From NCBI GenBank assembly GCA_903906695.1, contig CAIVLG010000142.1, positions 59,789 through 123,788 on the forward strand: DNA of 64,000 bases. The letters run 5' to 3'. Each line of letters begins with the position of its first letter. The stretch's first letter is position 1. Both the position numbers and the translations under genes were made by a program. Positions 19,188-28,702 of the stretch are shown here, piece after piece. The notes under the pieces are model-generated. The model was given only the letters and a program-made list of their open reading frames with translations. It was not told the DNA's origin and searched no databases. The stretch comes from an uncultured beta proteobacterium (GTDB lineage Bacteria > Pseudomonadota > Gammaproteobacteria > Burkholderiales > Burkholderiaceae_C).

Positions 19188-19895
19188 TTATCTTTCTGCG
19201 ACGCCGTAACGTTGCTGGTAGGCCTGAACGCGCTGCTGGTCAAGTGCCAAGCCTGCAGCGATATGCTGGTCCAGATACTGCATCAAATCGACGAGTTTGG
19301 CAATCGCACAAACCTGCAGGCCGAGCTGCTGCACATACTGGACGGCGCTGTGCGCGGCATCCTGACCGTCTTCGATCGCTTTTTCCTGCCGGTCCAGTGC
19401 AATGACGACCGCATGCGGCTGGGCGCCGGCAGCCCGAATAATGGCAATCGATTCCCGAACTGCGGTGCCGGCCGACATCACGTCGTCGACGATCAGGACT
19501 CGTCCGCGCAGCGGCGCGCCAACCAGCGAGCCGCCTTCGCCGTGGTCTTTGGCCTCCTTGCGGTTGTAGGCAAAAGGGACGTTCAAACCCTGTCGGGCGA
19601 GCTCCACGGTCAAGGCCGCGCCCAGCGGGATGCCTTTGTAAGCCGGGCCAAAGATCATGTCGAACGCAATGCCACTGGCCAGCAGGCGGCGCGCATAGAA
19701 TTGCGCCAGACGTCCCAGTTTGATGCCATCGTCAAACAGGCCGGCATTGAAGAAGTAGGGACTGATGCGTCCTGCTTTGGTCTTAAACTCGCCGAAACGC
19801 AGCGCGCCGCAATCAACGACAAACTGCAGGAAATCCTGCGCCAGCGCATCGGGTGCACTCGCCTGACCGGGTCCTTTTTCGACACACTCCGACAT
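19188..19895 (-). CDS. pyrE: Orotate phosphoribosyltransferase
   Basis: 235 residues from the ATG at 19895; the longer frame to 20018 lies inside the divergent gene and is rejected. The PRPP-binding loop reads V-L-I-V-D-D-V-M-S-A-G-T-A, and the N-terminal F-G-x-F-x-x-K-x-G-R-x-S-P-Y-F motif is typical of PyrE. It makes orotidine 5'-phosphate in pyrimidine synthesis. Its start codon overlaps that of the divergent exonuclease gene on the palindrome CATG. Confidence 0.96.
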   Translation of the reverse strand: MSECVEKGPGQASAPDALAQDFLQFVVDCGALRFGEFKTKAGRISPYFFNAGLFDDGIKLGRLAQFYARRLLASGIAFDMIFGPAYKGIPLGAALTVELARQGLNVPFAYNRKEAKDHGEGGSLVGAPLRGRVLIVDDVMSAGTAVRESIAIIRAAGAQPHAVVIALDRQEKAIEDGQDAAHSAVQYVQQLGLQVCAIAKLVDLMQYLDQHIAAGLALDQQRVQAYQQRYGVAER

Positions 19896-20697
19896 GGGAA
19901 ATTCCTTGTTCAAATTGACCAGCCTTAACCTCAACGGGATCCGCTCCGCCACCAGCAAAGGGCTTGAAGCCTGGCTGGACAAAGTCAGGCCCGATTGTAT
20001 TTGCGTGCAGGAGGTCAAGGCACAGGCCGCCGATGTTGCAAACCGCTTTGAAACGCTTGCTGATCTTTCGGGCTACTTTCATTTTGCTCAAAAGAAAGGC
20101 TATTCCGGTGTGGCCATTTATACCCGGCTGCAGCCCAGCGATGTGCTGATCGGCTATGGATCCTCCGAATTCGACGCCGAGGGCCGTTATCTTGAGCTGC
20201 GCTTTGACAGAGCCGGCGCGAAGCACTCCATCATCAGCTGCTATTTTCCCAGTGGCTCTTCTGGCGAGGAAAGGCAGCAGGCCAAATTCCGTTTTCTGGA
20301 CGAGTTCTATTCTCACCTGGAGAAACTGAAAAGCGAGCGTAAGTTCATCCTGTGTGGTGATGTGAACATTGCTCACAAAGAAATTGACCTCAAGAACTGG
20401 AAAGGAAATCGCAAGAACTCCGGCTTTCTGCCGGAAGAGCGTGCCTGGATGACCCGGGTGCTGTCAGACGCTGGTTTGGTAGACGTTTATCGGCATTTGC
20501 ATCCGCATGCCACCGATGAAGCATACACTTGGTGGAGCAATCGCGGTCAGGCTTACGCCAAGAACGTCGGCTGGCGGCTGGACTACCATTTGGCGACGCC
20601 AGCCCTGGCGGCTCTTGCCAGGGAGGTCTCGGTCTACAAGGGGCAGAAATTCTCGGATCATGCACCGCTGACCGTTGAGTACGAATCGCGCTTTTGA
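19894..20697 (+). CDS. Exodeoxyribonuclease III / AP endonuclease
   Basis: 267 residues of the EEP/ExoIII family: L-T-S-L-N-L-N-G-I-R-S-A at the N-terminus, C-V-Q-E-V-K with the metal-binding Glu, I-L-C-G-D-V-N-I-A-H (catalytic Asp and Asn) and F-S-D-H-A-P with the general-base His near the end. The ATG at 19894 overlaps the pyrE start; a TTG at 19906, with GGGA upstream, would give a product starting (M)-F-K-L-T-S, as is usual for the family, and may be the real start. It removes damaged 3' ends and cuts abasic sites in base excision repair. Confidence 0.93.
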   Translation: MGNSLFKLTSLNLNGIRSATSKGLEAWLDKVRPDCICVQEVKAQAADVANRFETLADLSGYFHFAQKKGYSGVAIYTRLQPSDVLIGYGSSEFDAEGRYLELRFDRAGAKHSIISCYFPSGSSGEERQQAKFRFLDEFYSHLEKLKSERKFILCGDVNIAHKEIDLKNWKGNRKNSGFLPEERAWMTRVLSDAGLVDVYRHLHPHATDEAYTWWSNRGQAYAKNVGWRLDYHLATPALAALAREVSVYKGQKFSDHAPLTVEYESRF

Positions 20698-20713
20698 AAC
20701 TGTGCAGCGTTTG

Positions 20714-23700
20714 TTACCGCACCTGGGAACCAGGATCCGGATCGGGGGTCGAGGCCGCCATGATGGCGCGGTTCTCGGGAATATTGATCAGAAAACTTTG
20801 ACGCAGGTCGGCGTCGGTGACGGTAGCAGCCTGCGCCATCAGCCCGGCACGGATACCGGCGAGCAAATCAGCGGCGCGCGGATCGCCGACATGGGCCAGC
20901 ACTTGGTGGCAAGTCAGACGGATCAAGTAGGGCGCTTCCGTGTCGTCGAGTTTGCTGCCTTCGGCCACGTGTTTCAGCAAATCTTCGACAAGCTGCATCG
21001 CCGTGCTGATATCTTGCCGAGCCAGCGCCACCCTTGCCAAGCCGGCCGCAGCGTCGTGCTGAGTGGCGTTGTCAAGCAGCATGGCGACTTGCCGAGCCCG
21101 TTCGAAGCTGGCTTCGGCGTGCGGGTGGCGCATCAGCGCCAGCTCAGCATTGCCGAGCGCGCACAGCGCGATCGCCTCGAACGCCGGACTCTGGACCTCG
21201 ACCGCGATTGCCGCGGCGGCTTGTGCGTGGGCCAGCGCCAGCGCAGCATCACCCTGGCGCAATACCAGCACTGACAGGTTGGTCAGCGCATTGGCTTCGG
21301 TCGTGCGGTCGCCGACCGAGCGCGCCAGTCGCAGACATTCTTCCAGATACTGTCGTGCCAGCACGTGTGCGCCCAGCCTGAGCCATCCGCTACCCAGATT
21401 GCCCAGCGCGATTGCTTCATTGCGCCGGTTGCCGAGTTCTCGGTTGATCATCAGGTCCTGCCGATCCATCTCGAGCGAGGCCAATTGATCGACCTGACTG
21501 TCTGCGATGACGGACAGGGCGTTCAGGAACAGAGCCTCAATCTGGCGAGCGCCTAGAGTGCGCGCGCGGGACAGTCCGGCGCCCGCCAAAACGTGGCCGC
21601 TCACGTGATCGCCAAGGTAAGTCAACGCCAGCGCCAGACGATGTTGCCCTCGCAGTTCCAGCAGCGCATCTGAGGCGAATTTGGCCAAGATCATGGTCTG
21701 GCGGGCCGCGCTTTCCATGGTTTGGTAGTCGCCAATTCGCATCGCGAAACTGCTGCGCCGCAAGGCAACTTCACAGCGTCTGCCGTCGTCGTCCAGCGCC
21801 TCGGCCAGCTGTTGCAAGGCATCGAGATCGGCTTGCTGCTCGTTGCGCCTGCCTTGCAGGTCGAGCGAGCGTTCGCGCACGTCCAGCAGTCGCCAGCGGC
21901 GCAAGAGATGAGGGCGCTCAGTCTCATCCTGCGGTGACTGCGGATTTGCCTGCGATGCGATCAGCGCGAGTGCCCTGGTGACATAGTCCAGCGCCACTTC
22001 ATGCGCATATCTGGCCGCGGCGTGCTCCGCAGCCCGGGCGAAGAATTCGCCGCCCTGCTCTTTATCGCCCGCCTTCGCGAAGTGTTCCGCGGTGGCACCG
22101 AGAAAATCCCTGGCGCGTGCACCCGTCAGGCCGGCCAGCCATTTGGCGGCCTGGGCGTGGAGTTCGCGCCGGGCTCGCTTGAGCACGGTGTCGTAAGTGA
22201 CCTGGTGCAGCAATTGGTGTGCAAACGCATACTCTCGCACGCCGGCCAAATCCCGGTCCGGAGCAGCGTGCTGATGTGCCACTGCCAGTCTGTGTTGCAC
22301 CAGGGACGGCAGGGCTTCGGGAGCCCTGGGGTCCATGGCAGCAAGTGCCTGATCCCAGAACAAGTGGCCTATGACGCTGGCTTGCTGTAAGGCAAGCTTG
22401 TCGGACGGCTTCATGCTGTCCAGACGCGCCTGCAGCACCCCTGTGAGGGTCTGCGGCACATGTGTCGTCAGAAGTCTATCGGGGTCTACATGCCAATACT
22501 CGGCGCCGGAGACGATGGCACCCTCATCGATCAGCATCTTCACCAACTCCTCCATGTAGAAAGGGTTACCTTCAGCGGTACTGGTGATCAGCTCGCGCAA
22601 TGCCGCCGGGATGCCAGGAAGCTTCTGGAGTAACTCAGCTACCAGCTCGCCACTGAAGTTCTTGTCCAACGACTCGAGCACGATCCGATCCGTGTCAACA
22701 GGATTTGGCTGCACGGCTGACCACTCCTCGACTGTTGGGCGCGTCAGGGTCAGAATCAGCACCGGTACGTCGCGGCTGACCTGGCACAGGTGGTTCAGAA
22801 AATCCAGTGAACCGTCATCGGCGTAATGGAGGTCGTCCAGTAGCAAGAGCAGAGGGGTGCCGACCTGGGCGGCGAAACGGCGGAATGTTTGTGCCGCCGC
22901 GTGGAAACCGCGACTTCTAATCTGTAGGCCGTCCTCACGTATGCCTTTTATGTGTTTGCTGTCGGCGAAGTCGAGTCCAATCATATGACCCAGCAGGTGG
23001 GCGTGTGCTTGCGCCATGTCCGCGCCATCGTCTTGCAGAAACAGGGGTGCGATGCCGCCTTCCATTTTTTGCTTGGCCATCTCCATGCTGTCGTTGTCGT
23101 CAATCCGCAGCCACGAGGCCATGATGTCACGCAACAGTCCATAGGGCTGGGTCCGGGTCAGCGGGTGGGCTCGACCGTGAAAGTAGAAATAGCCTTCAGG
23201 CTGGGTTTCGGCCCAGGTCCCGAACTCGTGCAGCAGGCGACTCTTCCCGAGTCCAGCATCACCGACCACCGTGACCACCGCCAAACGGCGTTCGTCATGG
23301 AGACGCTTGAATGCATTTTGCAGTTGGGCCAGTTCGGTGTCGCGGCCCACCATGCGGGTTTCAATCCCTTCGATGCCGCGGCTGGCAACGCGCGTGGCGC
23401 TTGGCTTGCGGCGCTGCACAAAATAAGTGAGCATCGGCGTGGCAACGCCCTTGATCGCCATCGGGGGCTGTGGCAATACTTCAAACAGACCACGCACCTG
23501 ACGGTAAGTATCGTGGCTGATGCGCAAGGCCCCAGGCGGTGCCGTTTGCTCCATGCGCGCCGCGACGTTGACTGCGAAGCCACGAATATTGTTCTCGCCG
23601 TCAACACCCCCACCCAGCAGCACGCCGCCAGTGTGCACGCCAACGCGGATATTGAAGCCAGCGTGACCAAAACGCTGCATGACCCGGACGCTGTGCCGAG

Positions 23701-24121
23701 CCGCCTCATCGAGCAAGTCTAGACCCGCCCTGACAGCGCGTTCAGCGTCGTCTTCACGCACCTCCTCGGCACCAAAGATGGCGAGCACGCTGTCGCCTGC
23801 GTATTTCAGCACCTTACCACGGTGCTTTTGTACGATGACAGTGCAGTTCGCCAGTGCGTCGTCCATGATGCTGTGGACATCCTCAGGGTCGAACTCCTGA
23901 CTCAGTGCGGTGGAGCCGACCACATCCAGAAAGAGGACCGTCACTTGTCGCAGGGTTTGACCGGTGTTCGTCGCGATTGCAGCGTTGTATTGCGCGGCCA
24001 GAACGGCCAACTCGGCGCGTAATGTTTCGAGTGCGGCGTCGAGCTCGGCGCTGCCAACAACCGCACATTGCGCCTGCAGCGAATCGATGGCTGCCTTGAG
24101 CTGTTGTTGTTCGAGTGACAT
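20714..24121 (-). CDS. Class III adenylate/guanylate cyclase fused to AAA-type ATPase and TPR regions
   Basis: 1135 residues. After a short helical N-terminus comes a cyclase domain (about 57-235) with the metal-binding D66 in L-F-L-D-V-V-G-S-T, D110 in Y-A-G-D-S-V-L-A-I-F-G and the N185-x-A-A-R189 pair. An AAA/STAND-type ATPase domain follows, with Walker A G287-D-A-G-L-G-K-S294 and an L-L-L-L-D-D-L Walker B. The last 500 residues are helical and Ala/Leu-rich like tetratricopeptide repeats. The layout is known in many signalling ATPase-cyclases, but input and output are unknown. No membrane segment is seen, so it is cytoplasmic. It probably shares a transcript with the gene 42 bp upstream. 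Confidence 0.9.
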   Translation of the reverse strand: MSLEQQQLKAAIDSLQAQCAVVGSAELDAALETLRAELAVLAAQYNAAIATNTGQTLRQVTVLFLDVVGSTALSQEFDPEDVHSIMDDALANCTVIVQKHRGKVLKYAGDSVLAIFGAEEVREDDAERAVRAGLDLLDEAARHSVRVMQRFGHAGFNIRVGVHTGGVLLGGGVDGENNIRGFAVNVAARMEQTAPPGALRISHDTYRQVRGLFEVLPQPPMAIKGVATPMLTYFVQRRKPSATRVASRGIEGIETRMVGRDTELAQLQNAFKRLHDERRLAVVTVVGDAGLGKSRLLHEFGTWAETQPEGYFYFHGRAHPLTRTQPYGLLRDIMASWLRIDDNDSMEMAKQKMEGGIAPLFLQDDGADMAQAHAHLLGHMIGLDFADSKHIKGIREDGLQIRSRGFHAAAQTFRRFAAQVGTPLLLLLDDLHYADDGSLDFLNHLCQVSRDVPVLILTLTRPTVEEWSAVQPNPVDTDRIVLESLDKNFSGELVAELLQKLPGIPAALRELITSTAEGNPFYMEELVKMLIDEGAIVSGAEYWHVDPDRLLTTHVPQTLTGVLQARLDSMKPSDKLALQQASVIGHLFWDQALAAMDPRAPEALPSLVQHRLAVAHQHAAPDRDLAGVREYAFAHQLLHQVTYDTVLKRARRELHAQAAKWLAGLTGARARDFLGATAEHFAKAGDKEQGGEFFARAAEHAAARYAHEVALDYVTRALALIASQANPQSPQDETERPHLLRRWRLLDVRERSLDLQGRRNEQQADLDALQQLAEALDDDGRRCEVALRRSSFAMRIGDYQTMESAARQTMILAKFASDALLELRGQHRLALALTYLGDHVSGHVLAGAGLSRARTLGARQIEALFLNALSVIADSQVDQLASLEMDRQDLMINRELGNRRNEAIALGNLGSGWLRLGAHVLARQYLEECLRLARSVGDRTTEANALTNLSVLVLRQGDAALALAHAQAAAAIAVEVQSPAFEAIALCALGNAELALMRHPHAEASFERARQVAMLLDNATQHDAAAGLARVALARQDISTAMQLVEDLLKHVAEGSKLDDTEAPYLIRLTCHQVLAHVGDPRAADLLAGIRAGLMAQAATVTDADLRQSFLINIPENRAIMAASTPDPDPGSQVR

Positions 24122-24163
24122 CGCGACTCAACAAGGAAGTGTCACAGACGATCGTCTGCGAGG

Positions 24164-24901
24164 TCATGCAAGGTGCGAGCGGCGGTAGCCGCGACCGGCT
24201 TTCAGTTTGCCTTTCAGTTCCTTGCGCTCCCTGGCGACCTCATCGTTCTTGTAGACAGGTTGCTCCCACTGGCCGGTCTTGGGATCGAAGATGTTAAGGT
24301 AGGCGCCAGGATTCATGCCAAACGATTCCAGCGTCTTGCCTTTGTAGGAGCGCCCCAAGAAATCGTTGCGCCTACCGACCTGTTCGCCCAGACTGAAATA
24401 GCTCGGCAGTACGAAGTTGGACACTTCGATGCCGTCCACACGGTAGCTCTCGGACTGGACGGCGTCGCACATTTCAAACATGTGAAAGACGCGGCGGCGC
24501 CGGTCAGTCGGGTCATTGCCTTCGACCAGCAGGTTGACCATGGGATCCCCGACCAATTCCAGCGCCTCGTGCGACAGAGTGATGGACCAGGCTTCCTTGA
24601 TCTGCTTGCACAAACCCAGAAAGACAATGCCATACGGAATGTCCCTGTAGTTCGCAAGGTGCCAGCCCGTCGCCTGCAGGGCATTGACGCCATCAACCAG
24701 GTACAACACGGCGTCACCGCGCATGTCATTGAGCTTGTCGATACTGGGGCGTTTGCCAATCGGTCCTTCCAGTCGCAGCGTTGCACCGAAACTCCAATAC
24801 GGCTCGAAATCTTCCCTGATTTGTCGGTTGATGGCTCGAATCACCTGCTGCACTTCTTCATCACTGACGACTTTGGAGTGATTTATCAGAGAGATGATCA
24901 T
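24164..24901 (-). CDS. Conserved protein of unknown function
   Basis: 245 residues, no signal peptide or membrane helix. Notable are a hydrophobic start (I-I-S-L-I-N-H-S), an R-E-D-F-E-P-Y-W-S-F-G-A motif, a central S-H-E-A-L-E-L-V-G-D-P motif and V-F-H-M-F-E-M-C-D-A-V-Q. The HEALE helix with later His and Glu residues resembles a metal site, but it is not the classical HExxH, so I do not call it a protease. It sits upstream of the cyclase-ATPase gene with a 42-bp gap, which suggests a shared function. I do not recognise a named family. Confidence 0.8.
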   Translation of the reverse strand: MIISLINHSKVVSDEEVQQVIRAINRQIREDFEPYWSFGATLRLEGPIGKRPSIDKLNDMRGDAVLYLVDGVNALQATGWHLANYRDIPYGIVFLGLCKQIKEAWSITLSHEALELVGDPMVNLLVEGNDPTDRRRRVFHMFEMCDAVQSESYRVDGIEVSNFVLPSYFSLGEQVGRRNDFLGRSYKGKTLESFGMNPGAYLNIFDPKTGQWEQPVYKNDEVARERKELKGKLKAGRGYRRSHLA

Positions 24902-25022
24902 GGCAGTCCGTTCAACAAAAGGATTGGAGTTCGGGCCTCAGCCTGATGGCGGCATCCCACTGCCGGCCGGCTGCAGGGCAGATCTGATTGCATAAGATCG
25001 GGGCTGTGATCTTAACCATCTC

Positions 25023-26126
25023 ATGCTCCAAGGTCTATCACTTTTTAGGTGGTCGGGAGTGACGCGCAGCAAACTGTACGCATTCGGACTCTTGCTGGCG
25101 CTGGTGCTGCTCGGCCATGGGTTGATCTTGTCGTGGCTGTCTGAACGGACACAACAGATGAAGCCCCTGATTCCCATGGCCGATCCGATGCTGACGCGGA
25201 TCATCGAGTTGGCACGTCCGGCTTTGCCGGTGCAGCGGCCAAATTCCAGAAGCGTGGGCCCCGTTGTGAAGTCCGCTGTGGCAGTGTTGCCGCCGGCCGC
25301 CGGCGTAACGCTGGCGGGCATGCCAGGAGACCCGGTCGGCCCGGATTTGGTGGAGTCAGCCACAGTTGCGTTGGAACAGTCGGAGCCGGCGGCGCCAGTC
25401 GTCGAAGCCAGGTCCGCGTTTGTCGCTGACGACGTTCCAGCGTTCGACAGTTGGCCGGCGGACACCCGTGTGTCTTATGCCTTGAAGGGCTTTTATCGGG
25501 GCGCTTTGTACGGCAGCGCAAATGTGCAATGGCAGCGCGAACAAAGTCGCTACCAGGTGCGACTCGATTTGAACCTGGCTTTGTTGCTGCGATATTCCAT
25601 GATCAGTCAGGGCGAGGTGGGCGCCGAGAGCCTGTCGCCAGGTGTTTACGAAGAGCGTTTTCCGTGGGAGCTCAGACGCATGGTGTTTGAGGCTGGCAGC
25701 GTCCGATTTGATAACGGTGTCCAGTTGCCGCAGCCGCCCGCCGTGCAGGACACAGTCAGCCAGTTCGTCGAACTCAGCCACCGATTTTCCAGTGGGCGTG
25801 AGGTTCTGAAGGTGGGTGGCGAGGTCATGGTCTGGCTGGCCAGACCGCAGGGACTGGCGTTGTGGACTTATGACGTGGTTGAGGAAGAGATCCTGCAGAC
25901 CTCGGAACTCGGCGCAGTGCCGGCGTACCATTTGCGGCCCAGACCCATTACCAATCCGACCGGAGTCATCAGTGCTGAACTATGGTTTGCCCCCAGCCTT
26001 CAGTATTTACCGGTGCGGGTGCGCATTGCACTGGGCGCCGACAACTTTGTCGATTTGCTGGTGGAGCGGGTCGAGCAAGGTGCCGCGCCGGTCGCAGTGT
26101 CGGGCAATTGGCGCGACGGACCGTGA
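25023..26126 (+). CDS. DUF3108 domain-containing protein
   Basis: 367 residues. One N-terminal membrane helix (about 18-40) is followed by a Pro/Ala-rich linker (about 50-130) and a DUF3108-like domain (about 140-360): V-S-Y-A-L-K-G-F-Y-R-G-A-L-Y-G-S-A, then a sheet-rich region ending P-V-R-V-R-I-A-L-G. The ATG at 25023 is taken; a GTG 12 codons later is possible. It is likely anchored in the inner membrane with the domain in the periplasm. Molecular function is unknown. It runs 39 bp ahead of the hydrolase gene. Confidence 0.82.
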   Translation: MLQGLSLFRWSGVTRSKLYAFGLLLALVLLGHGLILSWLSERTQQMKPLIPMADPMLTRIIELARPALPVQRPNSRSVGPVVKSAVAVLPPAAGVTLAGMPGDPVGPDLVESATVALEQSEPAAPVVEARSAFVADDVPAFDSWPADTRVSYALKGFYRGALYGSANVQWQREQSRYQVRLDLNLALLLRYSMISQGEVGAESLSPGVYEERFPWELRRMVFEAGSVRFDNGVQLPQPPAVQDTVSQFVELSHRFSSGREVLKVGGEVMVWLARPQGLALWTYDVVEEEILQTSELGAVPAYHLRPRPITNPTGVISAELWFAPSLQYLPVRVRIALGADNFVDLLVERVEQGAAPVAVSGNWRDGP

Positions 26127-26165
26127 ACCCAAAGGTTTCGCACTGGCACCTAAAATGCATACCAA

Positions 26166-26804
26166 ATGCTACGTTACCAAACCATCCCCGTTACCGCCTT
26201 TCAGCAGAATTGTTCTCTCATCTGGTGCGATGAAACGATGCAGGCAGCCGTCATCGACCCTGGAGGCGATCTGGAACTCATCATGGCCGAAGCCAAGCGA
26301 CGCGCCCTGAGATTGACGCAGATCTGGCTGACTCATGCCCATATCGATCATGCAGGCGCTGCTGCGGAACTGGCCACACGCCTCGCTTTGCCGATCGTCG
26401 GCCCGCATCAGGCTGATCAGTTTTGGATCGATGGTCTGCCGGCTCAGAGCAAGATGTTTGGCCTACCCCAGGCGCTTGCTTTCAAACCGACGCGCTGGTT
26501 GTCTGACGGGGACACAGTCAGCGTTGGACAATGCACGTTGCAGGTGCGGCATTGCCCTGGTCACACGCCGGGTCATGTGGTGTTCTATTCGGCCGAGGCC
26601 TGTCGCGCTTTTGTCGGTGACGTCCTGTTTGCCGGCTCGATCGGCCGCACCGATTTGCCGCAGGGAGATCACGATACGCTGATTGCAAGCATTGTTGGGC
26701 GCCTGTGGCCGATGGGCGACAACACGGTCTTTATTCCTGGCCATGGCCCCGAGAGCACTTTTGGCAGGGAACGTGTCAGCAATCCTTATGTCGGCGGGAC
26801 CTAG
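26166..26804 (+). CDS. MBL-fold metallo-hydrolase, glyoxalase II-like (YcbL type)
   Basis: 212 residues with the metallo-beta-lactamase motif T-H-A-H-I-D-H (about 57-63), a second His in C-P-G-H-T-P-G-H, the bridging Asp in F-V-G-D-V-L-F and the last His in I-P-G-H-G-P. The length and the G-S-I-G-R-T-D-L-P motif match the type II glyoxalase/YcbL subgroup rather than full GloB, which has an extra C-terminal domain. It probably hydrolyses a thioester. Confidence 0.9.
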   Translation: MLRYQTIPVTAFQQNCSLIWCDETMQAAVIDPGGDLELIMAEAKRRALRLTQIWLTHAHIDHAGAAAELATRLALPIVGPHQADQFWIDGLPAQSKMFGLPQALAFKPTRWLSDGDTVSVGQCTLQVRHCPGHTPGHVVFYSAEACRAFVGDVLFAGSIGRTDLPQGDHDTLIASIVGRLWPMGDNTVFIPGHGPESTFGRERVSNPYVGGT

Positions 26805-26810
26805 CCCGAG

Positions 26811-28688
26811 TCAAATTCGAGAGAACGTGACCTGGTAGACATAACTACCTGGTTCGAGTGAATCAAAGATCAGGGCAGAGCGGTACTCATCGATCTTTGA
26901 AACGGTGGGCTTGACCATGCCAATCTTTACACCTTCGACCACCGCATGAATGCTTTTCTGTGGCAGCATGACGGTCAAAGTGGCACCTTTTATAGGAAGA
27001 TTTCCGGTAACCGTAATGTTGAACTCGATGCGGTTGCTGCTGATGTTCTTTGAAAGTTTGAGACGGTCTCGATCACGCCACCATTCGGCGACTTGCCCGG
27101 CTGAAGCCAGCCACAAGTGTTCCCGACGTTGTTTCAGGTGTTCAAGAAAGCTCGGCATGGAGGCAGCCAATACGCTGTCCTGGCTGAAATTTTGACTGTG
27201 GACGCTTAACAGGCTCAAGGCACCGGTATCCAGGGCCAGATCAAAGTCGTCATTCATTGCCTTCACGGTCTGATCGACGCTCGGCTTTTCTCCGTACAAA
27301 TTGATGTCGTCGCGTTGGGTCCGAGCCAATACAACCAGGGCATCCGCGTCAGTGACCCCTTCGGTCTTGATCAACAGCGGAAGTCGTCCATCGGTCCGAT
27401 TCGGATCCGCGGTGTGATGGCGGATGCCGATTTTTTGCATCAGTTTTTCCGTGGTCGCATCGTATCCCTCTGTAGGCGCCCGAAAGCCGGTCATACCCTT
27501 GACTTCAGGGAGGATGGAAGCCATGTCTCTGCGCATGGTTTGCAGGCGTTGCTCCTGAACCACGGTCGGTTGACCTTTAAAGCTGTCGTGAACATCGCCG
27601 TGGTACCCAAGTTCGAAGTTGAGGGCAAGTTGAGTCACCACTTCGGGGAACAGTTTGGCAACAGAGGTCAGAATGTAAAACGTGCCGCGATAGTCAATCG
27701 ATCGCATCATCGAAGCAAAAGGCAGTGCGTTGGGAAAGCCTTCTTCAGTGTCCATCTCGATCACTTGTGCAGCGTTCTTGCCATAAGGCCAGGCAGCACG
27801 AACCACAGTGGGTTCGCGACGCAGCCATTGCAGCGTATCGTCGATCAGGTCGTAGGTCCCCAGCGTACGCGCCTCCCAGGCGGATTCTGAAAACGCATAA
27901 AACGCGAACCGGCCCAATTGTTCCGATGCTTCGCCGAAGACGACGGCGCCTTCCCCCCTTCGATCATCATCGGTCAGACGCGACCAGTTCATGAAGCGCG
28001 CGCCGACCATTTCACCCCGGGTACGCAGCAAGGTCTCAGCCGTCTTGCTCAACTCGATTCGCTGTCCCGCAACTTGGGTATGCGAGACGGGGGACTCGCC
28101 AGTCAAGACCAGATTATGGGAATTGGCAGCTACCGGCAGTTCTCCGACGACCTTGGCTCCCAGGTTCTCCAGAAATTGCCAGCCTTGCCAGTCGCCCGTG
28201 CCATTCCTGCTCCCGGTGGCCCAGGTCGCAAGGATGGCCCCCCCTTTCGCATGGAAAGCCAGAATTTCAGCTCTCTCCTCATCATTGAGGGATACGGCCG
28301 AGGGAAGCACCAGGACACCGCTCTTCTGTTTGTGCAGCTGGGCAGCGGTTTGAATTTCGTTAAATTCAAGTCTGCGATTTTCAAAATAGTTGCGCCATGG
28401 CGCGAGCAAGACCTCATAGTTTCCACCGATGCTGATGAAGTGGGTGCGACTATTGCCTGACGCATAAAGAATGAGACTCGATCCGGTTGGTGTGGCATAG
28501 GAAAACACGCCGTTGACGCCGAATATCGGCAGATTCCAGCCCATCGATTTCATGAACAGAAGATAAATCAATGTCGGCACCGCCAGACTCAAGATGATCA
28601 TGGTTGGCAGATAGGTGCCAAGACGGTTGAAGGCCGAGCGGCGCGCTCGACGCTCGACGATTCTCTTGTTCTGTGAAGCGGAGTTCAT
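26811..28688 (-). CDS. Membrane-anchored NodB-type polysaccharide deacetylase
   Basis: 625 residues. A membrane helix (about 28-48) anchors a periplasmic region. Residues about 70-290 look like a glutamine-amidotransferase-like fold (L-V-L-P-S-A-V-S-L, G-G-A-I-L-A-T-W). A NodB/CE4-type domain follows, with D313 and E315-E316 in E-M-D-T-E-E-G-F, H363 and H367 in Y-H-G-D-V-H, and R403-A-P in G-F-R-A-P. A C-terminal beta domain ends the protein. The catalytic set appears intact, so it may deacetylate the polymer made by the GT2 two genes upstream. It is last in the five-gene arm and has a degenerate paralogue at 33717. Confidence 0.82.
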   Translation of the reverse strand: MNSASQNKRIVERRARRSAFNRLGTYLPTMIILSLAVPTLIYLLFMKSMGWNLPIFGVNGVFSYATPTGSSLILYASGNSRTHFISIGGNYEVLLAPWRNYFENRRLEFNEIQTAAQLHKQKSGVLVLPSAVSLNDEERAEILAFHAKGGAILATWATGSRNGTGDWQGWQFLENLGAKVVGELPVAANSHNLVLTGESPVSHTQVAGQRIELSKTAETLLRTRGEMVGARFMNWSRLTDDDRRGEGAVVFGEASEQLGRFAFYAFSESAWEARTLGTYDLIDDTLQWLRREPTVVRAAWPYGKNAAQVIEMDTEEGFPNALPFASMMRSIDYRGTFYILTSVAKLFPEVVTQLALNFELGYHGDVHDSFKGQPTVVQEQRLQTMRRDMASILPEVKGMTGFRAPTEGYDATTEKLMQKIGIRHHTADPNRTDGRLPLLIKTEGVTDADALVVLARTQRDDINLYGEKPSVDQTVKAMNDDFDLALDTGALSLLSVHSQNFSQDSVLAASMPSFLEHLKQRREHLWLASAGQVAEWWRDRDRLKLSKNISSNRIEFNITVTGNLPIKGATLTVMLPQKSIHAVVEGVKIGMVKPTVSKIDEYRSALIFDSLEPGSYVYQVTFSRI

Positions 28689-28702
28689 CGCTGCACCTGC
28701 AT

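Noticed and set aside
24164..24901. Zinc protease call for the HEALE protein
   Set aside because: The motif is HEALE, not HExxH, and no second zinc ligand pattern is clear.
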